Part shown: one piece after another, positions 29,368 through 38,708 of the stretch
Position numbering within the stretch: position 1 is the stretch's first letter
How the letters are laid out: every line of letters begins with the position of its first letter
From: Gammaproteobacteria bacterium
GTDB taxonomy: Bacteria > Pseudomonadota > Gammaproteobacteria > Enterobacterales > Aeromonadaceae
Length of the DNA: 64,000 nt
NCBI GenBank assembly: GCA_018222825.1
Contig: JAAEZO010000001.1
Coordinates: 1 to 64,000, forward strand
Direction: 5' to 3'
The notes under the pieces: generated by a model
What the model was told of the DNA's origin: nothing
What the model saw: only the letters and a program-made list of their open reading frames with translations
Databases searched by the model: none
Program-made: the position numbers and the translations under genes

Positions 29368-30685
29368 ACGGCTGGCGGCTTATCAGGCCAGGGGCTTGAT
29401 GCCGGCCATGGCGGCCAGCGGCAAGCTGACCCGGGTGGTCGGCCTTACCCTGGAGGCGGTGGGCTGTACCGCCGCCGTCGGCAGCCAGTGCAAGATCCAG
29501 ACGATGTTTGGTGAAATGGACGCCGAAGTGGTCGGTTTTGCCGACGACCGGCTGTTTTTAATGCCCAGCGAATCGCTCAAGGGGGTGATTCCCGGTGCCC
29601 GGGTGACGCCGGTGGGGCAGGGCGCCGGGGTGCCGGTGGGCATGGAGCTGCTGGGACGGGTGATCGACGGCATCGGCCAGCCGCTGGACGGTCTGGGCCC
29701 CATCGTCACCAGCAATACCGCCGATTTTACCGCCCAACGGCTTAACCCGATGGCGCGAAAGCCCATCGAAGCGCCGATGGATGTGGGTGTGCGCGCCATC
29801 AATGCCCTGCTGACCGTGGGGCAGGGTCAGCGCATGGGGCTGTTTGCCGGCTCCGGGGTCGGCAAGAGTGTGCTGCTGGGCATGATGACCCGCGGCGCCA
29901 AGGCCGATGTGGTGATAGTGGGGCTGATTGGTGAACGGGGCCGGGAGGTCAAAGAGTTCATCGATGTGATTCTCGGCGAAGAAGGCCGCGCCCGATCCGT
30001 GGTGGTGGCGGCCCCGGCCGATGCCTCGCCGCTGATGCGACTCAAGGGCTGTGAAACCTCGCTGACGCTGGCGGAGTATTTTCGCGATCAGGGGCTCAAC
30101 GTGCTGCTGCTGATGGACTCGCTGACCCGCTATGCCCAGGCCCAGCGCGAAATCGCGCTGGCGGTCGGCGAGCCCCCGGCCAGCAAGGGCTATCCGCCCT
30201 CGGTGTTTGCCCGCCTGCCGGCGCTGGTGGAGCGAGCGGGTAACGGTGCCGAAGGCCAGGGCAGCATCACCGCCTTCTTCACCGTACTGACCGAAGGGGA
30301 TGACCTGCAGGATCCCATTGCCGATGCGGCCCGCGCCATTCTCGATGGTCACATCGTGCTGTCGCGTCAATTGGCCGACAGCGGCCATTATCCGGCCATC
30401 GATATCGAAAAATCGATCAGCCGGGTGATGACGGCGGTGACCACCGATGCCCATCAGCAGCAGGCGCGTGCGGTCAAGCAGGCCTATGCCCTCTATCAGC
30501 AGAATCACGACTTGATCAACCTCGGCGCCTATCAGTCCGGCGCCGATCCCCGTCTCGACATGGCCATTCATATTCGGCCCCGGCTGGATCACTTTTTGAC
30601 CCAGAGCATGAAAGACGTGGTGGAGTTTCCCATGTGCCTGACCGATCTTGAAACCATCAGCAAACCGCTGTTGAGAGCCGGCTGA
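29354..30685 (+). CDS. fliI: FliI flagellum-specific ATPase
   Basis: Walker [34 protein letters not shown]. Confidence 0.98.
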   Translation: MTLSERLAAYQARGLMPAMAASGKLTRVVGLTLEAVGCTAAVGSQCKIQTMFGEMDAEVVGFADDRLFLMPSESLKGVIPGARVTPVGQGAGVPVGMELLGRVIDGIGQPLDGLGPIVTSNTADFTAQRLNPMARKPIEAPMDVGVRAINALLTVGQGQRMGLFAGSGVGKSVLLGMMTRGAKADVVIVGLIGERGREVKEFIDVILGEEGRARSVVVAAPADASPLMRLKGCETSLTLAEYFRDQGLNVLLLMDSLTRYAQAQREIALAVGEPPASKGYPPSVFARLPALVERAGNGAEGQGSITAFFTVLTEGDDLQDPIADAARAILDGHIVLSRQLADSGHYPAIDIEKSISRVMTAVTTDAHQQQARAVKQAYALYQQNHDLINLGAYQSGADPRLDMAIHIRPRLDHFLTQSMKDVVEFPMCLTDLETISKPLLRAG

Positions 30686-31122
30686 TGAGTCGGGCCCTGC
30701 GGTTGCTGCTGGATCAGCTCGACGGTCAGGAACGCAAGGCGGCGGCGGAACTGGGCTCGGCCCAGTTGCAGTTGCAACAGCTGGAACAGCAGCAGCAGAC
30801 CCTGAGCCAGTATCAGCGGCATTACAGTCAGGAATTTCAAAACCGTGGCCAGCAAGGTCTCAGTGCCCACCAGTTCGGCCACTTTCAGGGTTTTATCGAC
30901 AAGCTGGAATTGTCTCAGCAGCAGCAGCAGCAGGGTTTGCAGCAGGCTCGACAGCAATTGGAGCAAAGCCGTAGTGCCTGGATGGCGATACGCACCCGCA
31001 AGCAGGCGATTGACAAGCTGATGGAGCGGGATGCCGAGCGACAGCGGCTAGAAGGCGCTCGTCAGGAGCAAAAAATGCTCGATAACCTGGCTATCTACCG
31101 GTTCCACAAAAAGAGTCTGTAG
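30685..31122 (+). CDS. fliJ: FliJ export chaperone
   Basis: 145 aa Gln-rich coiled coil downstream of fliI. Confidence 0.9.
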   Translation: MSRALRLLLDQLDGQERKAAAELGSAQLQLQQLEQQQQTLSQYQRHYSQEFQNRGQQGLSAHQFGHFQGFIDKLELSQQQQQQGLQQARQQLEQSRSAWMAIRTRKQAIDKLMERDAERQRLEGARQEQKMLDNLAIYRFHKKSL

Positions 31123-31180
31123 GCTTGACTCGGGTACTCAAACCCGGCCATTTATTTTATTAGTGTGAACTTTGTCTCGA

Positions 31181-31196
31181 TGGTGCAATTTTTGCA
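31181..31196 (+). promoter_or_regulatory. sigma-54 promoter candidate for fliK operon
   Basis: TGGTGC-AATTT-TTGCA; GG/GC spacing correct. Confidence 0.7.
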
Positions 31197-31270
31197 TAAG
31201 TCACCACAAGCTATGAAGCCGGTTTAATGACAGACGGCGCTGTCGCAGGATTTACGGGGATCACTTCATC

Positions 31271-33196
31271 ATGACCATGAACATCATGTCTATGCGGGTT
31301 CAGACCGGCACAGAAACGGGCGGCAGAATCGGCGAGGGCGATAGCGCCGGAGAGCACGGCCGCTTTGCCGACGTGCTGACGCAACAGACCGGCTCCGGAA
31401 AAAGTGCCTCGCAGACGAAGGCCGACCACAGCCGGCAGACCGCGGCGGTCAAGCCCGATGATGCTGATATCGCGGCTTCCGGAACTGCTGTTCAGGATGA
31501 AAAAACGGCGACGAGCACAACGTCACCATTGGACGAGACGGCGGATAATCGCGACGCGGAACCGGCGAATACCACCGGGCCTGAACCCTCGCTTTCCTCT
31601 TTATCGACGACAACACCGAACTCCACGCCGACCACTGTGGCAGCCGAGTCAGTTCAGGCCGGAGAGAGCTCTGCTGACGACACAGCCAGTGATGTCTCGG
31701 CACCTGCGGCATCGGCTACGAAAGCCGATACAGAAGACGAAGCCGCAGGCAGTGACTCGATAAAGGGTGCGGCGACTGACGCCGCCGACGATGCCTGGCG
31801 CGGTTCTGGCACCGAATCGTTAACCCTCGCGGGTCGCTCGGCAATAACGGCAGAGCCTGGCCTGTCTTCCCGGCAGGAAGGCGGCAGTCAATTGCCACCA
31901 ACCATGGCGACCAAAGCCGAGCAGCAAGTAGCGGAACAGCAAGCATCCGGCAAACAACCTGCCGACTCGCCTTCGGCAGAGCAGATCCGCAAGGCAGACT
32001 CTGCCATCTTCGAAGGGGCATCAGGCCAGGCAACCGCACCGGCTAAAGGCGCTCGGGAGCCGGCAGTGCCTGCTCCTCAAGCTGCCGCTAATCCCGACTT
32101 TGCTGGGTTTGATGAAGCCGAAGGCCGTGCGGAACAGAAACAGGCCGAGCGGATACCACAGGAGATGACGGCAATGCCGCTGGCCGTCTCGCAGGCTGGT
32201 GCAGGCCAGCAGAGCAAAACGACGTCAGCGGAAGGTCGACCAAAGGTCACGGCGGAGGCTGCCCCGCTTGATACGCGCAGAGACACGGCAGACTCCCAGA
32301 CAGCCGACTCGCTGGCGAATAAAGATACCATCGTGGTGCGACAGCAAGAGGCGATATCGGTTCGTACCCCCGAATGGCTGGCGCAAATAGAGCATGGTCG
32401 CCGTTGGTCACAACCCGACTTGCGGGCCGGTTCACCAGTGAATAACGACGAAAACGGCAAAGCCTTGCCGTCGGTTACCCTGGCCGAGGGGGAAGGTGAG
32501 CAGCAAAACCAGGCGGAGCCGGTTAGCACCTCCTCGGGCGCGTTTGAACCGACATCGGCCTCCTTGCTGCCGGGCCAGTCCGGTGGCGAAGGTGCAGCGG
32601 CGATGAATCAAGCTCCCGTTGTTCAGGATGCCGGCATGATGGTGATGAACCGGGATGGTATTCAGACCGGATCTACCTCGGAGCGGCCAGCGCTACTGGA
32701 GCGGGTGGTAACACTGCAGCAGGGCGCACCGGAACAAAGCGCAAAACAGCTGTCGCAACAGGTGCAGGTGATGGTGAACCAGAATCTGCAGGAGGCGGAA
32801 ATCCGTCTTGATCCGTCGAACCTGGGCGGCCTTCGAATTCAGGTGAAAATGGAGCAGGGGGAAGTACAGGTTCAGTTTCTGGCCAGTCATCCTCAGGCCC
32901 GGGAATTGCTCGACCAGGCCTTGCCGCGGCTGAGAGACATGCTGAGTCAGCAGGGGCTGAACCTGAGTCAGAACCCGGGCCAGTCAGGCAGTCAGCAGGG
33001 TGGTTTTAACCAGGCCGCGCAACAGGATGCCCAGCAGCAGTCGCAACAAGATGCACAACAACGGGGCGATGGGCGCAGCAATGGCCCTCGCGGCTATGGC
33101 TCTCTGGCCGGCAATGAGGCTCAGGCGTCTTCGGTTGACGAGGCGCGATTGTCGAGTCGCACCGATGACGCCGGTAGAATTGATTTTTTTGCATGA
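31271..33196 (+). CDS. fliK: FliK hook-length control protein
   Basis: Long low-complexity N-terminus; C-terminal EAEIRLDPSNLGGLRIQVKMEQGEVQVQFLASHPQARELLDQALPRLRDMLSQQGL. Confidence 0.95.
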   Translation: MTMNIMSMRVQTGTETGGRIGEGDSAGEHGRFADVLTQQTGSGKSASQTKADHSRQTAAVKPDDADIAASGTAVQDEKTATSTTSPLDETADNRDAEPANTTGPEPSLSSLSTTTPNSTPTTVAAESVQAGESSADDTASDVSAPAASATKADTEDEAAGSDSIKGAATDAADDAWRGSGTESLTLAGRSAITAEPGLSSRQEGGSQLPPTMATKAEQQVAEQQASGKQPADSPSAEQIRKADSAIFEGASGQATAPAKGAREPAVPAPQAAANPDFAGFDEAEGRAEQKQAERIPQEMTAMPLAVSQAGAGQQSKTTSAEGRPKVTAEAAPLDTRRDTADSQTADSLANKDTIVVRQQEAISVRTPEWLAQIEHGRRWSQPDLRAGSPVNNDENGKALPSVTLAEGEGEQQNQAEPVSTSSGAFEPTSASLLPGQSGGEGAAAMNQAPVVQDAGMMVMNRDGIQTGSTSERPALLERVVTLQQGAPEQSAKQLSQQVQVMVNQNLQEAEIRLDPSNLGGLRIQVKMEQGEVQVQFLASHPQARELLDQALPRLRDMLSQQGLNLSQNPGQSGSQQGGFNQAAQQDAQQQSQQDAQQRGDGRSNGPRGYGSLAGNEAQASSVDEARLSSRTDDAGRIDFFA

Positions 33197-33242
33197 TTCA
33201 AATGGGTAAACTACGCGTTTGCCGCAAGGATAAGGGTACAGC

Positions 33243-33713
33243 ATGGCCGATGATCTGATCATGCCCAAAGTGGCATGGTACAAACGTAAACTTGTCTGGG
33301 TAATGGTATTACTGCTGCTGAGCGCCGGCGGCGGTGCAGCCTGGTGGCTGATGCCCGCTTCACAGAGTGTCGAGGCGGAACCGGTGGTAGACAATCAGGC
33401 GCTGTATGTTGGCCTGGATCGTCCCTTTATCTTCTCGGTACCGGCCGGCCGGCGGGAGCGACTGGTGCAGGTCGAACTGCAATTGATGGTACGAGGAGCG
33501 GCCGGGGAAACCAAGGCCAAGCAGCATCTGCCGTTGCTGGAAAGTGTGCTGCTGACGGTGCTGAGCCGCCAGAGTGCCGATAATTACCTGTCTGCCGACG
33601 GCAAGCGGGGAGTGCGTCAGGAAGCGCTGAGCGAGTTAAACAGGGTGTTGACGGAAGAGCTGGGAGCACCGCTGATAGAAAAAGTGCTCTTTACCGGTAT
33701 CGTAATGCAATAG
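33243..33713 (+). CDS. fliL: FliL
   Basis: N-terminal TM; FIFSVPAGRRERLVQVELQLMVR; between fliK and fliM. Confidence 0.92.
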   Translation: MADDLIMPKVAWYKRKLVWVMVLLLLSAGGGAAWWLMPASQSVEAEPVVDNQALYVGLDRPFIFSVPAGRRERLVQVELQLMVRGAAGETKAKQHLPLLESVLLTVLSRQSADNYLSADGKRGVRQEALSELNRVLTEELGAPLIEKVLFTGIVMQ

Positions 33714-33720
33714 GTGAATC

Positions 33721-34779
33721 GTGAGCGATCTGTTATCTCAGGATGAAATTGATGCCCTGCTACACGGGGTGGACGATGTAAAGGAAGAGACGGGCAATGA
33801 GGGTAACGGCGTTGCCATGTTCGACTTTTCTTCCCAGGATCGCATCGTTCGTGGACGCATGCCGACACTGGAAATGGTTAACGAGCGCTTTGCCCGGCAT
33901 ATGCGTATCAGCCTGTTCAACATGATGCGTCGCACCGCTGAAGTGTCGGTCAACGGTGTTCAAATGCTCAAGTTCGGCGAATACGTGCATTCGCTGTTTT
34001 TGCCTACCAGCCTCAACATGGTGCGTTTTCGTCCGCTCAAGGGCATAGGGCTGGTTACCATGGAAGCACGACTGGTGTTTATTCTGGTAGACAATTTCTT
34101 TGGTGGTGACGGTCGTCATGCCAAGATTGAAGGTCGTGAATTTACCCCGACCGAGCGCCGGGTAATACAACTGCTGCTGAAGCTGGTGTTTGAAGATTAC
34201 AAGGAGTCCTGGGCGCCGGTGATGGACGTGGAATTCGAGTATCTGGACTCGGAGGTCAACCCCACCATGGCCAATATCGTCAGCCCGACCGAGGTGGTGG
34301 TGGTCAGCTCCTTTCATATCGAACTGGATGGCGGAGGCGGGGATTTTCACGTCACCCTGCCTTACGGCATGCTGGAGCCGATTCGCGAGCTGCTGGATGC
34401 CGGTGTGCAAAGCGACAAGGGCGAAAATGATTTGCGTTGGGGCAAGGCGCTGCGCGATGAAATCCTCGATGTGGGGGTGGATATGTCGGTAAGGCTGCTG
34501 GAAAAAGAGCTGAGCCTGCGCGCCATCATGGAATTGCAGGCCGGTGATATTATTCCGGTGGACATGCCCGAGCATTTGCTGGTGTCGGTAGAAGAGTTAC
34601 CCAGTTTCCGTGCCCAGCTGGGGCGTGCCGGAGAAAAAATGGCCGTGCGAATCAGCGAAAAAATCAAGAAGCCGGAAACGGTCAAGACCGAACTGAGTCA
34701 CGTCACCCGCCGTGGCGTCCGTATCGACGGCGAGGCCGAGCTGGAAGAACTGGAAAGAACCATTGAGGATGCATCATGA
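33721..34779 (+). CDS. fliM: FliM motor switch protein
   Basis: MSDLLSQDEIDALLHGVDD. Confidence 0.98.
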   Translation: MSDLLSQDEIDALLHGVDDVKEETGNEGNGVAMFDFSSQDRIVRGRMPTLEMVNERFARHMRISLFNMMRRTAEVSVNGVQMLKFGEYVHSLFLPTSLNMVRFRPLKGIGLVTMEARLVFILVDNFFGGDGRHAKIEGREFTPTERRVIQLLLKLVFEDYKESWAPVMDVEFEYLDSEVNPTMANIVSPTEVVVVSSFHIELDGGGGDFHVTLPYGMLEPIRELLDAGVQSDKGENDLRWGKALRDEILDVGVDMSVRLLEKELSLRAIMELQAGDIIPVDMPEHLLVSVEELPSFRAQLGRAGEKMAVRISEKIKKPETVKTELSHVTRRGVRIDGEAELEELERTIEDAS

Positions 34780-35189
34780 GTGATGAACAGAATGAGCTGG
34801 ATGATGTCTGGGGCGAGGCGCTGGCCGAGCAGACATCGCAGAGTGAAGAAAAAGAGCAGGACTCGGTCAAGCGGGTCGAGCTGAATGACTTCAATGACAC
34901 CACCGGAGATCCCCTGTCCGGTGACGAGCGTCGAAAACTTGACGCCATTCTGGATATTCCGGTCACCATTTCGATGGAAGTGGGCCGCACCCGCATCAGC
35001 ATCCGCAATCTGCTGCAGCTGAATCAGGGCTCGGTGGTCGAGTTGGACCGGCTGGCCGGTGAACCGCTGGATGTAATGGTAAACGGCACCCTGATCGCCC
35101 ATGGCGAAGTGGTGGTGGTAAATGACAAGTTCGGTATTCGGCTGACCGATGTGATCAGCCAGACCGAACGCATCAAAAAGCTCAAATAA
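34776..35189 (+). CDS. fliN: FliN motor switch protein
   Basis: ILDIPVTISMEVGRTRISIRNLLQLNQGSVVELDRLAGEPLDVMVNG. Confidence 0.97.
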   Translation: MSDEQNELDDVWGEALAEQTSQSEEKEQDSVKRVELNDFNDTTGDPLSGDERRKLDAILDIPVTISMEVGRTRISIRNLLQLNQGSVVELDRLAGEPLDVMVNGTLIAHGEVVVVNDKFGIRLTDVISQTERIKKLK

Positions 35190-35560
35190 TGCGCCTGTTA
35201 TCGATATTACTGCTGCTGCCGGCCACGGCGCTGGCTCAGGGGCCGGAAGTCCGCTGGGATTCATGGGCGCTGTCGTCGGTGCTGGTGATTGGGGTGATCC
35301 TGGTCTTGGGCTGGTTGCTGCGCCGCCTGCGCGGCGCCTCTCTGCTGGGCGGCAGTCGTCAGCTCAACATCGTGGCCTCGCTGGCGCTGGGCCAACGCGA
35401 ACGCTTGCTGGTGGTACAGGTAGGTAAAGAGCAGTGGCTGCTCGGCGTCACCGCCCAGCAGATTTCGGGTCTTGGCAAGCTGGAACAACCGCTGGCGCCG
35501 GAGCAGGCGACTTCTTTACTGGCGAGGCGGACTGACAGGAGCGGCCATGAGCCGTCTTAG
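35189..35560 (+). CDS. fliO: FliO export apparatus protein
   Basis: Signal/TM segment; [27 protein letters not shown]. Confidence 0.93.
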   Translation: MRLLSILLLLPATALAQGPEVRWDSWALSSVLVIGVILVLGWLLRRLRGASLLGGSRQLNIVASLALGQRERLLVVQVGKEQWLLGVTAQQISGLGKLEQPLAPEQATSLLARRTDRSGHEPS

Positions 35561-36293
35561 TCTCTATCTGCCCCTGTTGTTGCTGCTGGCCGGGCCGGCG
35601 ATGGCGCAGCAGGGCATGTCGGCGGTAACGGTCACCACCAATGCGGACGGTACTCAGGAATACAGCCTGACGCTGCAGGTGCTGGCGCTGATGACGGCGC
35701 TGTCTTTCTTGCCGGCCATGGTCATCATGATGACCTCGTTCACCCGCATCATCATAGTGCTGTCGATTCTGCGCCAGGCCTTGGGCCTGCAGCAAAGCCC
35801 CAATAATCAGGTGCTGATCGGCATCAGCCTGTTCTTGTCCTTCTTCATCATGTCGCCGGTGCTGGATCGGGTTAATGCGGATGCGCTGCAGCCCTATCTG
35901 GCGGAAGAAATCGGCTCCCGGGAAGCGCTGGCCCGGGCCGAGCTGCCGATTCGTGACTTCATGCTGGCCCAGACCCGGGTCAAGGATCTGGATACCTTTC
36001 TCGACATCGCCGACATCAAGGTCGACAGCGAAGCCGAGGTGCCGCTGCGGGTGCTGATACCGGCCTTCGTCACCAGTGAGCTGAAAACCGCCTTTCAGAT
36101 TGGCTTCATGCTGTTTCTGCCCTTTCTGGTGATTGATTTGGTGGTGGCCAGCATTCTGATGGCGATGGGTATGATGATGCTGTCACCGATGCTGATTTCG
36201 CTGCCGTTCAAGCTGATGCTGTTCGTGCTGGTGGACGGCTGGAATCTGATCATGGGTACCTTGGCCAACAGCTTTGGCCTGGGAGCGGGATAG
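35547..36293 (+). CDS. fliP: FliP export apparatus protein
   Basis: [35 protein letters not shown]; true start MSRLSLYL at 35547. Confidence 0.97.
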   Translation: MSRLSLYLPLLLLLAGPAMAQQGMSAVTVTTNADGTQEYSLTLQVLALMTALSFLPAMVIMMTSFTRIIIVLSILRQALGLQQSPNNQVLIGISLFLSFFIMSPVLDRVNADALQPYLAEEIGSREALARAELPIRDFMLAQTRVKDLDTFLDIADIKVDSEAEVPLRVLIPAFVTSELKTAFQIGFMLFLPFLVIDLVVASILMAMGMMMLSPMLISLPFKLMLFVLVDGWNLIMGTLANSFGLGAG

Positions 36294-36562
36294 TGAGCCC
36301 GGAAACCTTCGTCGACATCTTTCGCAGTGCGCTCTGGCTGGTCACGGTGCTGGTATCGGCGGTGATTTTGCCGAGTCTGGCCATCGGTCTGGTGGTGGCG
36401 GTATTTCAGGCGGCCACCTCCATCAACGAGCAGACGCTGAGCTTCCTGCCCCGTTTGCTGGTGACCCTGGGCGCCCTGGCGGTGGGCGCCCACTGGGGCT
36501 TCGATATGCTGATGGATTTCTTTTACGAGATGATTTACCAGATCCCGCAGGTCGTTGGCTGA
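36293..36562 (+). CDS. fliQ: FliQ export apparatus protein
   Basis: 89 aa, two TM; FQAATSINEQTLSFLPRLL. Confidence 0.97.
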   Translation: MSPETFVDIFRSALWLVTVLVSAVILPSLAIGLVVAVFQAATSINEQTLSFLPRLLVTLGALAVGAHWGFDMLMDFFYEMIYQIPQVVG

Positions 36563-36604
36563 CACCAGGTTATACGGCCCTGGTCTTGTTTTCGGAGACG
36601 ATGT

Positions 36605-37393
36605 TTGAACTACAGCACCGAACAGATCCTGATGTGGCTGGCCGGTTACCTCTGGCCCCTGTGCCGCATTGCCGGAATGATGATGACCATGGTGATGTTT
36701 GGTGCCCAGCTGACGCCGGTTTATAACCGCGTGCTGCTGGCGCTCGCCACCACCCTGGCGGTGGCGCCGGTGCTGCCTCCTATGCCCGATGTGGCGCTGT
36801 TTTCGGTCGGCGGCTTTCTGATCACCGGCCAGCAGGTATTGATTGGCGCCGTGATCGGCCTGCTGTCCCAGTTTCTGCTGCAAACCTTCGTCACCGCCGG
36901 TCAGATCATCGCCATGCAGACCAGTCTGGGCTTTGCCTCCATGGTCGATCCGCTCAACGGTCAGTCGACTCCGGTGGTGGGGCAGCTATATCTGATGCTG
37001 GGTACCCTGCTGTTTCTGGCATTGAACGGTCACCTAGTGATGATTGAAGCCATAGTACTGAGCTTTGACACCCTGCCGGTGGCGATGAATGGTCTGTCGG
37101 TGACCAGTTGGGGAAATCTGGCCGGGTTGTTGAGCCTGCTGTTTCAGGCAGCGGTGGCGATGTCGTTGTCGGCCATCGTCGCCATGTTGTTGATTAACCT
37201 GACCTTCGGGGTGCTGACCCGGGCCGCTCCCCAGCTGAACATTTTCAGCGTCGGTTTTGCGGTGAGCATGGTGTGCGGCCTGTTTATTCTGTGGCTGACC
37301 CTGGGCGGATTTCTGGGGCATTTCCAGAATCAGTGGTTACGGTTGCAGACGGTGATGTGTGACACCCTGCTACTGACCTGCGAGGGAGGCTGA
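36605..37393 (+). CDS. fliR: FliR export apparatus protein
   Basis: Polytopic; MQTSLGFASMVDPLNGQSTPVVGQLY. Confidence 0.97.
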   Translation: MNYSTEQILMWLAGYLWPLCRIAGMMMTMVMFGAQLTPVYNRVLLALATTLAVAPVLPPMPDVALFSVGGFLITGQQVLIGAVIGLLSQFLLQTFVTAGQIIAMQTSLGFASMVDPLNGQSTPVVGQLYLMLGTLLFLALNGHLVMIEAIVLSFDTLPVAMNGLSVTSWGNLAGLLSLLFQAAVAMSLSAIVAMLLINLTFGVLTRAAPQLNIFSVGFAVSMVCGLFILWLTLGGFLGHFQNQWLRLQTVMCDTLLLTCEGG

Positions 37394-38527
37394 ATGGCGG
37401 AGTCGGACGGTCAGGAAAAAACAGAACAGCCTACGGAACAACGCCTTCGCCAGGCACGAGAAAAAGGCCAAATCCCCCGTTCCAAAGAGTTGGGCACCGC
37501 CGCCGTACTGTTGAGTGCCGCGCTGGGACTGATGATGGTTGGCGACTCGTTGGGCCTAGCCATGGCACAGCTGTTTGAACGTAATTTTCAGGTCGACCGG
37601 GCCGCGTTGTTCGATCCCGAAGCCATGATGCCGGCGCTGCGTGACTCGCTGATGGGGCTGTTGTGGCCCCTGCTTGGTTTCTTTGCCATCGTGCTGGTGG
37701 CAGCGCTGGTGGGCAACAGTCTGCTCGGCGGCGTTAACTTCAGCAGCCAGGCGATGCTGCCCAAGCTGGATCGCATGAGCCCTATGAAGGGATTCAAGCG
37801 TATGTTTGGCATGCAGGCGCTGGTGGAGCTGCTCAAGTCCATCGCCAAGGTGGTGTTTATCGCCACCCTGGCCATCTGGCTGCTGTGGGGCCAGTTTGAC
37901 AATATTCTGCGCCTGAGCGACGAAACCCTGCCCGCCGCCATGGTCGGTTCGGTAGAACTGTTGCTGCACATGGGCCTGCTGCTGTGCATGGCCTTGCTGC
38001 CCATCGTGGCCATCGATGTGCCGTTTCAGATCTGGAATCACACCCGCCAGCTGAAGATGACGCTGCAGGAGATCAAGGACGAATACAAGAACACCGAGGG
38101 CAAGCCGGAGGTGAAAGGTCGTATTCGTCGTTTGCAGCAGGAAATGGCCAACCGCCGCATGATGGGCGAAGTGCCCACCGCCGACGTGGTGGTGGTCAAC
38201 CCGACCCATTACTCGGTGGCCTTGCGTTATGACAAGGACAAGCCCGGTGCCGCCCCCATGGTGGTGGCCAAGGGACTGGACGAAATTGCACTCAAGATTC
38301 GGGAAATTGCTCGGGAATACGAGGTGCCGGTGATTTCGTCTCCGGCGCTGGCGCGGGCCGTATATCACTCCACCAAGCTTGACCGTGAAATTCCCGATGG
38401 CCTCTTCGTGGCCGTGGCCCAGGTACTGGCGTATGTATTCCAGCTGAACGCCTGGCGCAAGGGGCAGGGCAACCGGCCGGTGCCGCTGAAAGACGAGCTA
38501 CCGATACCGGATGAATATCGGGCTTGA
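37394..38527 (+). CDS. flhB: FlhB export switch protein
   Basis: EKTEQPTEQRLRQAREKGQIPRSKEL; autocleavage motif NPTH. Confidence 0.98.
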   Translation: MAESDGQEKTEQPTEQRLRQAREKGQIPRSKELGTAAVLLSAALGLMMVGDSLGLAMAQLFERNFQVDRAALFDPEAMMPALRDSLMGLLWPLLGFFAIVLVAALVGNSLLGGVNFSSQAMLPKLDRMSPMKGFKRMFGMQALVELLKSIAKVVFIATLAIWLLWGQFDNILRLSDETLPAAMVGSVELLLHMGLLLCMALLPIVAIDVPFQIWNHTRQLKMTLQEIKDEYKNTEGKPEVKGRIRRLQQEMANRRMMGEVPTADVVVVNPTHYSVALRYDKDKPGAAPMVVAKGLDEIALKIREIAREYEVPVISSPALARAVYHSTKLDREIPDGLFVAVAQVLAYVFQLNAWRKGQGNRPVPLKDELPIPDEYRA

Positions 38528-38659
38528 TCGAGCAGCCTTATAGCCGCCGCGACCGCCGGCGGCTCAGACCACACCAAATAATCAGGTGTAATTTGTTCCT
38601 GTAGACGATAAATGGTCTGCGGGGTTGCGCCGCATAAATGGGCTCTTATGGTTTTTCAT

Positions 38660-38675
38660 TGGCCTGTTTATTGCA
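38660..38675 (+). promoter_or_regulatory. sigma-54 promoter for flhA operon
   Basis: TGGCCT-GTTTA-TTGCA. Confidence 0.82.
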
Positions 38676-38708
38676 TATTAAGCCGCATCAATTCTCGTCT
38701 ACACAGCA

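Noticed and set aside
38540-38640. Hairpins AGCCGCCG/CGGCGGCT and CAGACCA/TGGTCTG after flhB
   Set aside because: Likely ordinary end-of-operon structure before the flhA sigma-54 promoter; no distinguishing feature.
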